64,000 nucleotides of DNA from Kaistia defluvii (lineage in GTDB: Bacteria > Pseudomonadota > Alphaproteobacteria > Rhizobiales > Kaistiaceae): assembly GCF_040548815.1 (NCBI RefSeq), contig NZ_JBEPSM010000001.1:124001-188000 (forward strand). The letters run 5' to 3'. A program made the translations under genes and the position numbers. The notes beneath the pieces are model-generated. The model made no database searches, was not told where the DNA came from, and saw nothing but the letters and a program-made list of their open reading frames with translations. This document shows positions 8,875 through 17,156 of this stretch, piece by piece. The first letter of the stretch is position 1. Each line of letters begins with the position of its first letter.

Positions 8875-8967
8875 ATGAAGAAGACCTACCAGAAGCCGTC
8901 GCTCGACAAGGCTGCCACGCTGCAGACCATCGCCGCAGCCTGCAATATCAGCTTCGAAGACTGCTAA
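8875..8967 (+). CDS. RiPP-precursor-like peptide, 30 aa
   Basis: A 30-codon gene starting at the second of two adjacent ATGs, 6 nt after a strong AGGGGG ribosome site (the ATG at 8872 would give only 3-nt spacing). The peptide opens with KKTYQKPSLDKAATLQTI, a charged leader with Tyr-x2-Pro-x-Leu, the signature of leaders recognised by RRE-type proteins in lasso and related RiPP pathways. It ends ACNISFEDC with Cys23 and Cys30. From memory, similar short KKxYxxPxL peptides are annotated as putative RiPP precursors in alphaproteobacteria. No cyclase, protease, RRE protein or exporter is visible nearby, so maturation enzymes would be encoded elsewhere. Confidence 0.62.
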   Translation: MKKTYQKPSLDKAATLQTIAAACNISFEDC

Positions 8968-9347
8968 AGCCGTCAGGCGCCCGGCACTGCGCCGGCATCG
9001 GCAGGTCGTTTCCCGATCGAGCCGAGCGGTGACGTCGAGGGTGTGGTCCATCCCTCACCGGGCCATGGCATGCTGGAACCCGCCGGCTTCCTGGGAGCTG
9101 GCGGGTTCGTTGTGTCCCGCCGGCGACGATTCCGCCGACATCGATTCGCGGCCGGTTGAAGCCCTTTAACGATCCAGTGCCGGACGCGATCCGGAGCGTG
9201 TGGCTGGGCGCAGCGGCAAAATGCCGGGCAGGGGACCCTGGACGGTGGAAAGGCAAGCTTTCCCTTCACCATGAAGGACTTGCATCCGTTTCCCGGCGTC
9301 ATCATATCTTGCTGACTGGCGGGCACGACGATAGCGTGGCGCCCAAG
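8968..9347. other. Intergenic stretch downstream of the RiPP-like gene
   Basis: About 380 bases without a convincing gene. It holds a stem-loop at 9077-9107. The frame of the following histidine kinase stays open leftward to 9156, but the translation there has no family character. Confidence 0.5.
9077..9107 (+). terminator. Stem-loop, possible terminator of the RiPP-like transcript
   Basis: AACCCGCC (9077-9084) pairs perfectly with GGCGGGTT (9100-9107) around a 15-nt loop that can pair a little further. Only TCGTTGT follows, so the T-run is weak. It could end the small transcript or stabilise its 3' end. Confidence 0.45.
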
Positions 9348-9383
9348 ATGTCCAGCCGTCGCCTGGGCCTGAGACGTGGTCCC

Positions 9384-10895
9384 ATGCCGATCTCCAAAAA
9401 TGCCCTGGTCCGCTCGACCGTCCTGTTCCTGCTGCTCGGTCTCGCCGCCCTGCTGGCGATCGTCGGGGCGATGGTCTGGCTCGTCAACGAGACGGCGGTC
9501 AACTCGAACAATCTGATCAAGGCGCGCAGCGAGCGCGCCGCGCTGATCACGCTGCGCGGCCTCGGCCAGGACGCGGAAACCGGCCAGCGCGGCTACCTGC
9601 TCACCAACAATCCCGACTACCTTGCGCCCTACAACGACGCGAAGTCGAAGTTCCCTGCCCAGATGGACAAGGTGCAGGCGGCCTTTGACGACGAGCCGGC
9701 GCAGGCGACCCTGGCGGCCCGGTTGCGCGAGACGATGACCGCGAAATTCGCGGAACTCGAGACCACGATCGAACTGGCGAAAAACGGCCAGCGCGACGAG
9801 GCGCTGGCGATCGTCAATGCCGATCGCGGCCGCGAGCTGATGGACGAGGCGCGCGCCTTCTTCGACCGCGCGATCGAAAAAGCCGACCAGACCGTGCTCG
9901 ACAGCATCGCGCGGCAGCAGCGCGGCATCGACATGCTGCGCTGGGTGACGTTCCTGGGCGCGCTGGTCATCATCGGCGTCGTCGGCGGCTCGATCTGGAC
10001 CGTCTGGCAATATACGCGGCAGCTGGTCGAGGCGCAGCGCGAGGTCGCCGTGCTGAATGCCGACCTGGAGCGGCGGGTCAACGAGCGGACCGCCGATCTC
10101 GGCCGGGCCAACGAAGAAATCCAGCGCTTCGCCTATATCGTCACGCATGATCTGCGCGCGCCGCTGGTCAACATCATGGGCTTCACCAGCGAGCTGGAGG
10201 CGAGCCTCGGCGCGTTGCAGGATTATGTCGGCGAGGCAACCGCCCCGACCGGTGGCGCCGCCGCCGCCGCCGAGACGGACAAGGCCGAGGCCGCGCGCCT
10301 CGCCGCCTTCGAGGAGCTGCCCGAGGCGATCGGCTTCATCCGCTCCTCGACGCGCAAGATGGACGGCCTGATCAACGCCATCCTGAAGCTTTCGCGCGAG
10401 GGCCGGCGCACGCTGAAGCCCGAGACGATCGACCTGCAGGGACTGCTCGAAAATGCCGCCAATGCGGTGCGCCACCAGGTCGTCGATGCCGGCGGCGAGG
10501 TGGTCATCGACGGCCGCCCGCCGGCGCTGCTTTCCGATCGCCTGACGCTGGAACAGATCTTCGGCAATCTGCTCGACAATGCCGTCAAGTATCGTTCCAA
10601 GGACCGGCCCTTGCGGGTGCGTATCGAGGCCGGGGTCGGCCCGGGCAACACCGTGGTCGTTAGGGTCGAGGACAATGGCCGGGGCATTGCGCCCCAGGAC
10701 CACGAGCGCATTTTCGAGCTGTTCCGCCGGTCGGGATCGCAGGATCAGGCCGGCGAGGGGATCGGCCTCGCCCATGTCCGCTCGATGGCTCGGAACATAG
10801 GCGGCGATGTCGGCGTCCAGTCGGAACTGGGCACCGGATCGACCTTTGAAATCACCTTCGCGCGGGATCTGCGCAGCGTAATCGGAGCCATTTGA
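9384..10895 (+). CDS. CHASE3-type sensor histidine kinase
   Basis: A membrane sensor kinase of about 503 aa from the ATG at 9384; an in-frame ATG at 9348 is an alternative. A first membrane helix (LFLLLGLAALLAIVGAMVW) is followed by a roughly 150-residue CHASE3-like periplasmic helical region with QDAETGQRGYLLTNNPDYL, then a second helix (VTFLGALVIIGVVGGSIW) and a coiled linker. The H box reads FAYIVTHDLRAPLVNI with the phosphorylated His, the N box is FGNLLDNAVKYR, and GRGIAP and GEGIGLAHV are the G boxes. The architecture resembles light- or stress-type kinases that pair with a single-domain receiver, which is the next gene. Its ligand is unknown. Confidence 0.9.
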   Translation: MPISKNALVRSTVLFLLLGLAALLAIVGAMVWLVNETAVNSNNLIKARSERAALITLRGLGQDAETGQRGYLLTNNPDYLAPYNDAKSKFPAQMDKVQAAFDDEPAQATLAARLRETMTAKFAELETTIELAKNGQRDEALAIVNADRGRELMDEARAFFDRAIEKADQTVLDSIARQQRGIDMLRWVTFLGALVIIGVVGGSIWTVWQYTRQLVEAQREVAVLNADLERRVNERTADLGRANEEIQRFAYIVTHDLRAPLVNIMGFTSELEASLGALQDYVGEATAPTGGAAAAAETDKAEAARLAAFEELPEAIGFIRSSTRKMDGLINAILKLSREGRRTLKPETIDLQGLLENAANAVRHQVVDAGGEVVIDGRPPALLSDRLTLEQIFGNLLDNAVKYRSKDRPLRVRIEAGVGPGNTVVVRVEDNGRGIAPQDHERIFELFRRSGSQDQAGEGIGLAHVRSMARNIGGDVGVQSELGTGSTFEITFARDLRSVIGAI

Positions 10896-10896
10896 C

Positions 10897-11343
10897 GTGA
10901 ACCAGCAAGCCAAACCCGTTCTCATCGTCATGATCGAAGACGATGAAGGCCATGCCCGTCTGATCGAGAAGAACATTCGCCGCGCCGGCGTCAGTAACGA
11001 GATCGTCCCGTTCACCAACGGCACGGAAGCGCTGAACTACCTGATGGGGCCGGATGGCTCGGGCCTGGTCAGCGCCGGCCGGCAGATCCTCGTTCTGCTC
11101 GATCTCAACCTGCCCGACATGACCGGCATCGACATTCTCGAGAAGATCAAGTCGAACCAGCACACCCGCCGCTCGCCGGTCGTGGTGCTGACGACGACGG
11201 ATGACAGCCGCGAGATCCAGCGCTGCTACGATCTCGGCGCCAATGTCTACATCACCAAGCCGGTCAATTACGAAGGCTTCGCCAACGCGATCCGACAGCT
11301 CGGGCTGTTCTTCGCGGTCATGCAAGTGCCGGAAACCGAATAA
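10897..11343 (+). CDS. Single-domain response regulator
   Basis: A 148-aa CheY-like receiver with no output domain, resembling the Rcp1 type that pairs with CHASE3 or phytochrome kinases. MIEDDEGHARLIEKNI has the acidic pair, LLDLNLPDMTGIDIL carries the phosphoacceptor Asp, VVLTTTDD the conserved Thr, and YITKPVNYEGF the conserved Lys-Pro. The GTG start lies one base after the kinase stop codon, indicating tight coupling. It likely passes phosphate between the upstream kinase and another protein, plausibly the downstream REC-kinase. Confidence 0.9.
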   Translation: MNQQAKPVLIVMIEDDEGHARLIEKNIRRAGVSNEIVPFTNGTEALNYLMGPDGSGLVSAGRQILVLLDLNLPDMTGIDILEKIKSNQHTRRSPVVVLTTTDDSREIQRCYDLGANVYITKPVNYEGFANAIRQLGLFFAVMQVPETE

Positions 11344-11346
11344 GTT

Positions 11347-12378
11347 ATGCCAAGCCGGCCGATTTCCATCCTCTATATCGACGACGATCCTGGCCTGACG
11401 CGCCTGGTGCAGAAGGCGCTCGGGCGGCGGGGCTATGCGGTCGAGGCGTCGCCGACGGGGGAAAGCGGCCTGGAGCGGCTGGCGGCCGGCGGCATCGACG
11501 TCATCGCGCTCGACCACTATCTACCGACCGGCACCGGCCTCGACTTCCTGCGCGAACTCGCCGCCATCCCCGATCGGCCGCCGGTGGTCTATGTCACGGC
11601 ATCGGGCGACACGGCGGTGATCGTCGCGGCCCTCAAGGCCGGCGCCGCCGATTATGTGCCCAAGGCGGTGGGCGACGAGTTCCTGGAGATCCTGGGCAGC
11701 GCCATCGACCAGGCGGTCGAGAAGGGTCGCCTGCAGCGGGCGCGCGAGCTGGCCGAGCAGGAGACGCGCATCGCCAAGGAGCGCGCCGAGGTCCTGCTGC
11801 ACGAGGTCAACCACCGCGTCGCCAACAGCCTCGCCATTGTCGGCTCGATGATCCGCATGCAGGCCAACGCCGTCACCGAGCCGCAGGTCAAGCAGGCGCT
11901 TGGCGAGGTGCAGAGCCGGATCGCGGCGATCGCCGGCGTGCATCGCCGGCTGTATTCCTCGCACGACGTGCGCGTCGTCGACCTCTCCGCTTATCTGGGC
12001 GGCCTGGTCAGCGAACTCGAGACGACGATGCGCGCTTCGGGCCATACCTCGACGACGCATTGCCAGATCGACCCGGTCGAGGTCCCGACCGACAAGGCGG
12101 TGACGATCGGCATCCTCGTCACCGAACTCGTGATCAACGCGTTCAAATACGCCTATCCCGGCGCGCTGAGCGGCCAGATCCGCGTCATCCTCAAGGCGGA
12201 TCCGGCAACCCGGCTTCGCCTCCTCGTCCAGGATGACGGCGTCGGCCGACAAAGCGCGGATCCGCGCGGGACGGGCGTCGGCGGCCGGATCGTCAGCGCC
12301 ATGGCGGCAAGTCTTGGAGCCACGATCGACTATTCGCTGCCGCCCGGCTGCACGGTCAGCCTCGATTTCGACGTCTGA
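11347..12378 (+). CDS. Receiver-HWE/HisKA_2-type histidine kinase
   Basis: A 343-aa soluble protein with an N-terminal receiver domain (IDDDPGLTRLVQKAL; Asp in ALDHYLPTGTGLDFL; Lys in YVPKAV) and a C-terminal kinase of the HWE/HisKA_2 group. The dimerisation helix reads LLHEVNHRVANSLAIVGSMI, with the phosphorylatable His in EVNHR, followed by ITELVINAFKYAYPGALSG-like and VQDDGVG motifs of the ATPase domain. Such hybrids are common in alphaproteobacterial stress signalling. It starts 3 bases after the single-domain receiver, completing a three-gene relay with the CHASE3 kinase. No effector transcription factor is included. Confidence 0.88.
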   Translation: MPSRPISILYIDDDPGLTRLVQKALGRRGYAVEASPTGESGLERLAAGGIDVIALDHYLPTGTGLDFLRELAAIPDRPPVVYVTASGDTAVIVAALKAGAADYVPKAVGDEFLEILGSAIDQAVEKGRLQRARELAEQETRIAKERAEVLLHEVNHRVANSLAIVGSMIRMQANAVTEPQVKQALGEVQSRIAAIAGVHRRLYSSHDVRVVDLSAYLGGLVSELETTMRASGHTSTTHCQIDPVEVPTDKAVTIGILVTELVINAFKYAYPGALSGQIRVILKADPATRLRLLVQDDGVGRQSADPRGTGVGGRIVSAMAASLGATIDYSLPPGCTVSLDFDV

Positions 12379-12384
12379 CCGATA

Positions 12385-12419
12385 GGGCGAAGACGCGCGC
12401 CATGCCGCGCTCTTCGCCC
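12385..12419. terminator. Bidirectional terminator between convergent genes
   Basis: GGGCGAAGA pairs with TCTTCGCCC around a GC-rich loop that can extend the stem with one bulged base. It sits in the 42-base gap between the REC-kinase gene and the convergent LuxR-type gene. There is no long T-run. Confidence 0.5.
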
Positions 12420-12420
12420 G

Positions 12421-13308
12421 TCACTGACAACGCCCCGAACCGATTGCGCCGCGCTCATCCAGCAGCCGCACCAGAAGCTCCACCCGCGACGAGACTTCCA
12501 GCTTCTGGTAGGCGCGCTTGCGATGCGTCTTGACCGTCTCGGCGCTGACCTGGAGCATCTGGGCGATCTCCTTCTCGCCGACGCCCGAGATCAGAAGCCG
12601 CATCACCTCCATCTCGCGCGAGGAGAGGTTGTCGCTGCCGAGCCGCCTCAGCGCCGCCTGGATCGGGTCTTCGCGGGTCTGCAGATGCAGGGTGCGGTCT
12701 TCCCAGTGGCGCTGGCAGATCGCCATCAACGAGGCCTGGATCGGCTCGATCGACGACAGGTCACGCTCGCTGAAGCCGCGACTGCCGGTCCGATAGAGCG
12801 CGACCTGGACGGTATCGCGCTCCGAGACCCGCAGGGCAAAGTCCAGCTCCTTCAACCGCTTGGGCCAGCCGGCGGTCAGATAGCCGATCTCTTCGCGCGT
12901 ATCGATCTCGATGGTTTCGGTGGCGCTCGGCGGCTTGTCGAGGACGGGGCTGCGGGCCAGGGTTTCCATCAGGTAGAAGCCGCTTTGGATCTTGCGGCGG
13001 TGCATCTGGTAGAACGGACTGTGCTGGAAGGTGTGCTTTGCGTAGGATTCCAGCACCTCGCTGCCGATCCGCTCGGGCGAGGAGGTAGACGTCACCTCGA
13101 CAAGTTCCTCGTCGTGATAGAGCGCGATCATCGCCAGGTCGAAAGAGATCAGCTCCTGCAGCGTGGCGGTCAGGTGACCGTCGAAGTCCCGCTGTTCCGA
13201 CGCCAGGATGAGGCGCGCCAGCGCGTCGTCGGACCGGCGCGTCGCAAGGGGCCGCACCGACCGGGGAGCCGCCAACTGGCAAACAGGTTTGAAGTCGGAC
13301 GAGGACAA
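12421..13308 (-). CDS. LuxR-type transcriptional regulator
   Basis: A 295-aa regulator. The C-terminal LuxR/GerE helix-turn-helix is clear: LSSREMEVMRLLISGVGEKE, then IAQMLQVSAETVKTHRKRAY and LEVSSRVELLVRLL. The N-terminal 200 residues form an alpha/beta sensor region without the acyl-homoserine-lactone-binding signature, so a small-molecule or GAF-like role is more likely. Translation probably starts at TTG 13308 behind GGGGGAAG. It is divergent from the amino-acid-type ABC operon (272-bp gap), making it a candidate regulator of that operon. Confidence 0.85.
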   Translation of the reverse strand: MSSSDFKPVCQLAAPRSVRPLATRRSDDALARLILASEQRDFDGHLTATLQELISFDLAMIALYHDEELVEVTSTSSPERIGSEVLESYAKHTFQHSPFYQMHRRKIQSGFYLMETLARSPVLDKPPSATETIEIDTREEIGYLTAGWPKRLKELDFALRVSERDTVQVALYRTGSRGFSERDLSSIEPIQASLMAICQRHWEDRTLHLQTREDPIQAALRRLGSDNLSSREMEVMRLLISGVGEKEIAQMLQVSAETVKTHRKRAYQKLEVSSRVELLVRLLDERGAIGSGRCQ

Positions 13309-13580
13309 CGCTTCCCCCTTGTCTTCGATGTCGGCCGCAGGATTCAGCCGATTGTGCGGGCGCCGTCAATGGCAAACCCCGCTTTCGGGGGCCAGCCTAT
13401 GTGCGAACCGGGCCCCCAGGCCGGAATCCGCCTTCATGCCGCTCGGTCATGTCCTGCCGGACGAGTCACTGCTTGCACACGCGCCGCGCGGGGGCGCGCG
13501 CCTGTCCCCCCGCCGGAGGATATTTGCCCCCGGGGCCGTCTGCTATGGACAGCGTTCTTCAAGTTCATCGGGAGGACTAC

Positions 13581-14363
13581 ATGAACGCCAAGACCCTGCT
13601 CGCCACGGCCTTTTTCTTCACCGGCGCCAGCCTTGCGCAGGCCGCCGATCCGATCGGCGTCGCGACCAACATCGCCAACGTCCCGTTCGAGTTCCAGGAT
13701 GGCAATGGCGTTCTGATGGGATTCGAAGTCGACATTCTCCGCCTGGTTGGCGAAAAGCTCGGCAGGCCGGTCAATTTCCAGGAAATGCCCTTCCAGAGCC
13801 TGTTCGCGGCGGTTCAGTCGGGCCGTTCGGATCTGGCGATCGGCTCGATCACCATCACGCCGAAGCGCCTGGAATCGGTGGCGTTCACCCAGCCCTTCTT
13901 CGACGCGGACCAGTGCCTGACCGTCGGCTCGAAGAGCGGCATCGAAGGCGTCGAGGGCATGTCGGGCAAGGCTCTCGCCGTGATCACGGGCACCACCGGC
14001 GAGATCTGGGCGACCGACAGCGAAGGCAAGCTGAAGTTCGGTTCGATCAGCCGCTATGACAGCAACCAGGATCCGATGATGGACATCGCAACCGGTCGCA
14101 TTGACGGCTTCGTGCACGACTGTCCGATCGATGCCTACTACATCAAGGACAAGCCGCAGTTCAAAATCGTCGCCACCATCCCGACGAACGAACAGTTCGG
14201 TCTGATGCTTCCCAAGAACAGCCCGCTCCTGGACGACGTGAACAAGGTCATCACCGAGCTCAAGGAAAGCGGCAAGATGGCCGAATTGCACGAGAAGTGG
14301 TTCGGCATGGCCCCGGCCGAGGGATCGAGCACGGCGAAGGTGCTGCCGGTTCCGGCTCTCTGA
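13581..14363 (+). CDS. Polar amino acid ABC transporter, substrate-binding protein
   Basis: A 260-aa periplasmic binding protein of the SBP_bac_3 family. The signal peptide covers about the first 20 residues, ending LAQAAD. Family landmarks are GFEVDILRLVGEKLGR, SGRSDLAIGSITITPKRLE and a closing helix with KMAELHEKWFG. The ATG follows GGGAGGA. It begins an operon with a permease, ATPase and aminotransferase, so its ligand is probably an amino acid or related amine later transaminated; the precise substrate cannot be read. Confidence 0.92.
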   Translation: MNAKTLLATAFFFTGASLAQAADPIGVATNIANVPFEFQDGNGVLMGFEVDILRLVGEKLGRPVNFQEMPFQSLFAAVQSGRSDLAIGSITITPKRLESVAFTQPFFDADQCLTVGSKSGIEGVEGMSGKALAVITGTTGEIWATDSEGKLKFGSISRYDSNQDPMMDIATGRIDGFVHDCPIDAYYIKDKPQFKIVATIPTNEQFGLMLPKNSPLLDDVNKVITELKESGKMAELHEKWFGMAPAEGSSTAKVLPVPAL

Positions 14364-14430
14364 TCCTTCCCCATCCCAATGAAGTCCGGCCTGCCTCAAA
14401 GCGGGCCGGACCCGTATCCGCGGGGGCCGC

Positions 14431-15099
14431 ATGGACCTGATCACGACCTTCTTCAATCTCGACGTTCTGAAGCAGGCGGCGCCCTTGCTGCTGCAGGGCT
14501 TCTGGCTGACCATCCTGCTGGGCGCGACCAGCCTGGTGATTTCGCTGTCGCTGGGCCTGCTGCTGGTCCTGATCCGGCTTTATGCACCCAGGCCGCTGCG
14601 CTTCCTGGCGATCGCCTATATCGACGTCTTCCGGGCGCTGCCGCTGCTGGTGCTACTGATCCTCGTCTATTACGCCCTGCCTTTCGTCGGGATCCGGCTC
14701 ACATCGTTCTGGGCCGCGGCCGCCGCCTTGTCGCTGGTCGCCTCCGCCTACATGGCCGAGACGTTCCGCGCCGGCATCGAGGCGGTGCCGAGGGGGCAGT
14801 TCGAGGCCGCGCGCACGCTCGGCTTCAGCTGGCCACGCATGATGTCCGACATCATCCTGCCGCAGGCGATGCGGCTTGTCGTGCCGCCGACGACCGGCGT
14901 CTCGATCGGGCTGATCAAGGATACGGCGCTCGCGTCGGTCGTGGCGCTGCCTGACCTGCTCAAGCAGGCGACGCAGACGCAGGCCTTCTACGCCAACCCA
15001 TCGCCGCTGGTCGGCGCCGCTTTGCTTTACCTGATCCTGCTGCTGCCGCTCGTGCGTCTGGTCAGCATCCTTGAAGCCCGCCAGAAGCGCTCGCGCTGA
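14431..15099 (+). CDS. Amino acid ABC transporter permease
   Basis: A 222-aa inner-membrane permease of the HisM/GlnP type with about five membrane helices. The N-terminal family segment is [20 protein letters not shown], and the cytoplasmic EAA loop reads [20 protein letters not shown], which contacts the ATPase. Only one permease is present, so it probably works as a homodimer. It is followed by the ATPase after a 29-base gap. Confidence 0.93.
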   Translation: MDLITTFFNLDVLKQAAPLLLQGFWLTILLGATSLVISLSLGLLLVLIRLYAPRPLRFLAIAYIDVFRALPLLVLLILVYYALPFVGIRLTSFWAAAAALSLVASAYMAETFRAGIEAVPRGQFEAARTLGFSWPRMMSDIILPQAMRLVVPPTTGVSIGLIKDTALASVVALPDLLKQATQTQAFYANPSPLVGAALLYLILLLPLVRLVSILEARQKRSR

Positions 15100-15128
15100 T
15101 GGCAGTCCGCAATCCAGGAGCCACCGTC

Positions 15129-15899
15129 ATGAGCGACAAGGCCGCTTCGGTATCCGGCACCGATCCCATCATCACGATGCGCAAGGTGGAAAAGCACTAC
15201 GCCAAGTTCCACGCGCTGCGCGACATTGACCTCGACGTGCGCCGCGGGGAGGTGATCGCGATCATCGGACCCTCCGGCTCCGGCAAATCGACGCTGATCC
15301 GTTGCATAAACCGGCTGGAGACGATCTCGTCCGGAGAGATCGTCGTCGACGGCACCAAGGTGGAAGACGGCAAGAGCCTGGCGCGGGTGCGTGCCGAGGT
15401 CGGCATGGTGTTCCAGCAGTTCAACCTCTTCCCACATATGAGCGTGCTGCGCAACGTGGCCATCGCGCCGATGCGCGTGCGCGGCATGCCGAAGGCTGAA
15501 GCCGAGAAGCGTGCACGGCAGCTTCTGGAGCGCGTCGGACTTTCGCCGCAGGTGGACAAGTATCCCGAGCAGCTTTCCGGCGGCCAGCAGCAGCGCGTCG
15601 CGATCGCCCGCGCGCTCGCCATGGAGCCGCTGGTGCTGCTGTTCGACGAGCCGACGTCCGCGCTCGACCCGGAGATGGTGGGCGAGGTGCTCGACGTGAT
15701 CCAGAGCCTTGCGGCCACCGGGGTCACCATGCTTGTGGTGACGCACGAAATGGGCTTCGCCCGCCGCGTCGCCGATCGCGTCGTCTTCATGGAGGCGGGG
15801 CAGATCATCGAGCAGGGCAGCCCCGACGACCTCTTCGACAATCCGAAAACGGACCGAGCGCGTGCCTTCCTCAGCGCCATCATGCACGGCGCCGCCTGA
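15129..15899 (+). CDS. Amino acid ABC transporter ATP-binding protein
   Basis: A 256-aa ATPase of the GlnQ/HisP group. Walker A is GPSGSGKST, the Q loop [10 protein letters not shown], signature [17 protein letters not shown] and Walker [14 protein letters not shown], with the switch His in [15 protein letters not shown] choose the ATG at 15129 with CAGGAG upstream; a frame opening at 15099 adds ten uncharacteristic residues. It powers the permease encoded just upstream. Confidence 0.95.
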   Translation: MSDKAASVSGTDPIITMRKVEKHYAKFHALRDIDLDVRRGEVIAIIGPSGSGKSTLIRCINRLETISSGEIVVDGTKVEDGKSLARVRAEVGMVFQQFNLFPHMSVLRNVAIAPMRVRGMPKAEAEKRARQLLERVGLSPQVDKYPEQLSGGQQQRVAIARALAMEPLVLLFDEPTSALDPEMVGEVLDVIQSLAATGVTMLVVTHEMGFARRVADRVVFMEAGQIIEQGSPDDLFDNPKTDRARAFLSAIMHGAA

Positions 15900-15925
15900 A
15901 CGTCCTCACCACGAAAGCCTGCACG

Positions 15926-17098
15926 ATGATTGATACCCCCGTTGAAGCACGGCCCGCCGTGCGCGCGCTGTCCAGCTCGCTGATCCGCGAAGTCGCCAAT
16001 GCCGCGATGGGCAAGGCCGACGTGCTGCCGTTCTGGTTCGGCGAATCCGACCAGCCGACCGCGCCCTTCATCCGCGAGGCCGCCGCCGCGTCACTGGCCG
16101 GGGGCGAGACCTTCTATTCCCAGAACCTCGGCCGTCCCTATCTCCGCGAGGCGATCGCCGCCTATCTGAGCGACCTGCATGGCCGCGACATCCCGGTCGA
16201 GCGGGTGGTGGCAACGGGATCCGGCATGACCGGCCTTCAGGTCGCCAACCAGCTGATCCTGTCGCCCGGCGACCGGGTCGTGGTGGTGACGCCGCTCTGG
16301 CCCAACATCAGCGAGGCGCCCCTGATCCTCGGCGCAAAGGTCGAGCGCGTGTCGCTGTCGGTCGAGCACGGGCGCTGGACGCTCGACGTCGACAAGCTGA
16401 TCGCGGCGCTGACGCCGGACACGCGCATGGTGATCATCAACTCGCCCAACAACCCGACCGGCTGGATGATCGACGACGAGAGCCTCCAGGCGATCCTCGC
16501 CCATTGCCGCAAGCACGGCATCTGGATCCTCGCCGACGACGTCTATGAACGGCTGGTCTATGATCCCGCGCCGCGTTCGGCCCCTTCCTTCCTGCGCCAT
16601 TATCAGCCGGGTGACAGGATCATTTCGGTCAACAGCTTCTCGAAGTCCTGGTCGATGACCGGCTGGCGCATCGGCTGGATGGTGCTGCCGGAGCCGCTGG
16701 CCCAGGACGCGACCAAGCTCGTCGAATACAATTTCTCCTGCATTTTTGAGCCGACGCAGCGCGCCGCCACGGTCGCTGTTGTCGAGGGCGAGGCGGAGGT
16801 CGCGCGGATGCGCGCCCATCTCGTCCGCACGCGGGCGCTGCTGGTCGACGAGCTCAAGGCGCTCGACCGCGTCAGCGTCCCGGATGCCGGCGGGGCGATG
16901 TATGCCTTTCTGAAGATCGAAGGGCATGGCGACTCGCTCGCCCTGGCGCAGCGTCTGGTGCGCGAGACAGGTCTGGGCCTCGCGCCCGGCCGCGCTTTCG
17001 GCCCGGAAGGCGAGGGCTGGCTGCGCTGGTGCCACGCCACCACCGAGGAAAAGATCGTCGCCGGCGTCGCCCGCCTGCGGGACTTCCTGCGCCGCTAA
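15926..17098 (+). CDS. Class I/II PLP-dependent aminotransferase
   Basis: A 390-aa fold-type I enzyme. Features are TGSGMTGLQVANQLILSPGD, NSPNNPTGWM with the Asn that contacts PLP, ADDVYERLVY with the Asp for the pyridine nitrogen, and SFSKSWSMTGWRIGW with the PLP-binding Lys. LRWCHATTEEKI near the end holds the carboxylate-binding Arg. It starts 26 bases after the ABC ATPase, so it likely acts on the imported compound by removing its amino group. The substrate is not evident. Confidence 0.92.
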   Translation: MIDTPVEARPAVRALSSSLIREVANAAMGKADVLPFWFGESDQPTAPFIREAAAASLAGGETFYSQNLGRPYLREAIAAYLSDLHGRDIPVERVVATGSGMTGLQVANQLILSPGDRVVVVTPLWPNISEAPLILGAKVERVSLSVEHGRWTLDVDKLIAALTPDTRMVIINSPNNPTGWMIDDESLQAILAHCRKHGIWILADDVYERLVYDPAPRSAPSFLRHYQPGDRIISVNSFSKSWSMTGWRIGWMVLPEPLAQDATKLVEYNFSCIFEPTQRAATVAVVEGEAEVARMRAHLVRTRALLVDELKALDRVSVPDAGGAMYAFLKIEGHGDSLALAQRLVRETGLGLAPGRAFGPEGEGWLRWCHATTEEKIVAGVARLRDFLRR

Positions 17099-17156
17099 GA
17101 TCGGCGGGGGCTTCGTCGCAAGGGGCGGGGCCTCCCCCATCCGGCTGGAGACGGTA

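Noticed and set aside
8711..9383. A complete lasso-peptide cluster around the RiPP-like gene
   Set aside because: No asparagine-synthetase-like cyclase, transglutaminase-like protease or RRE protein is encoded within the neighbouring genes; only the precursor-like peptide is supported.
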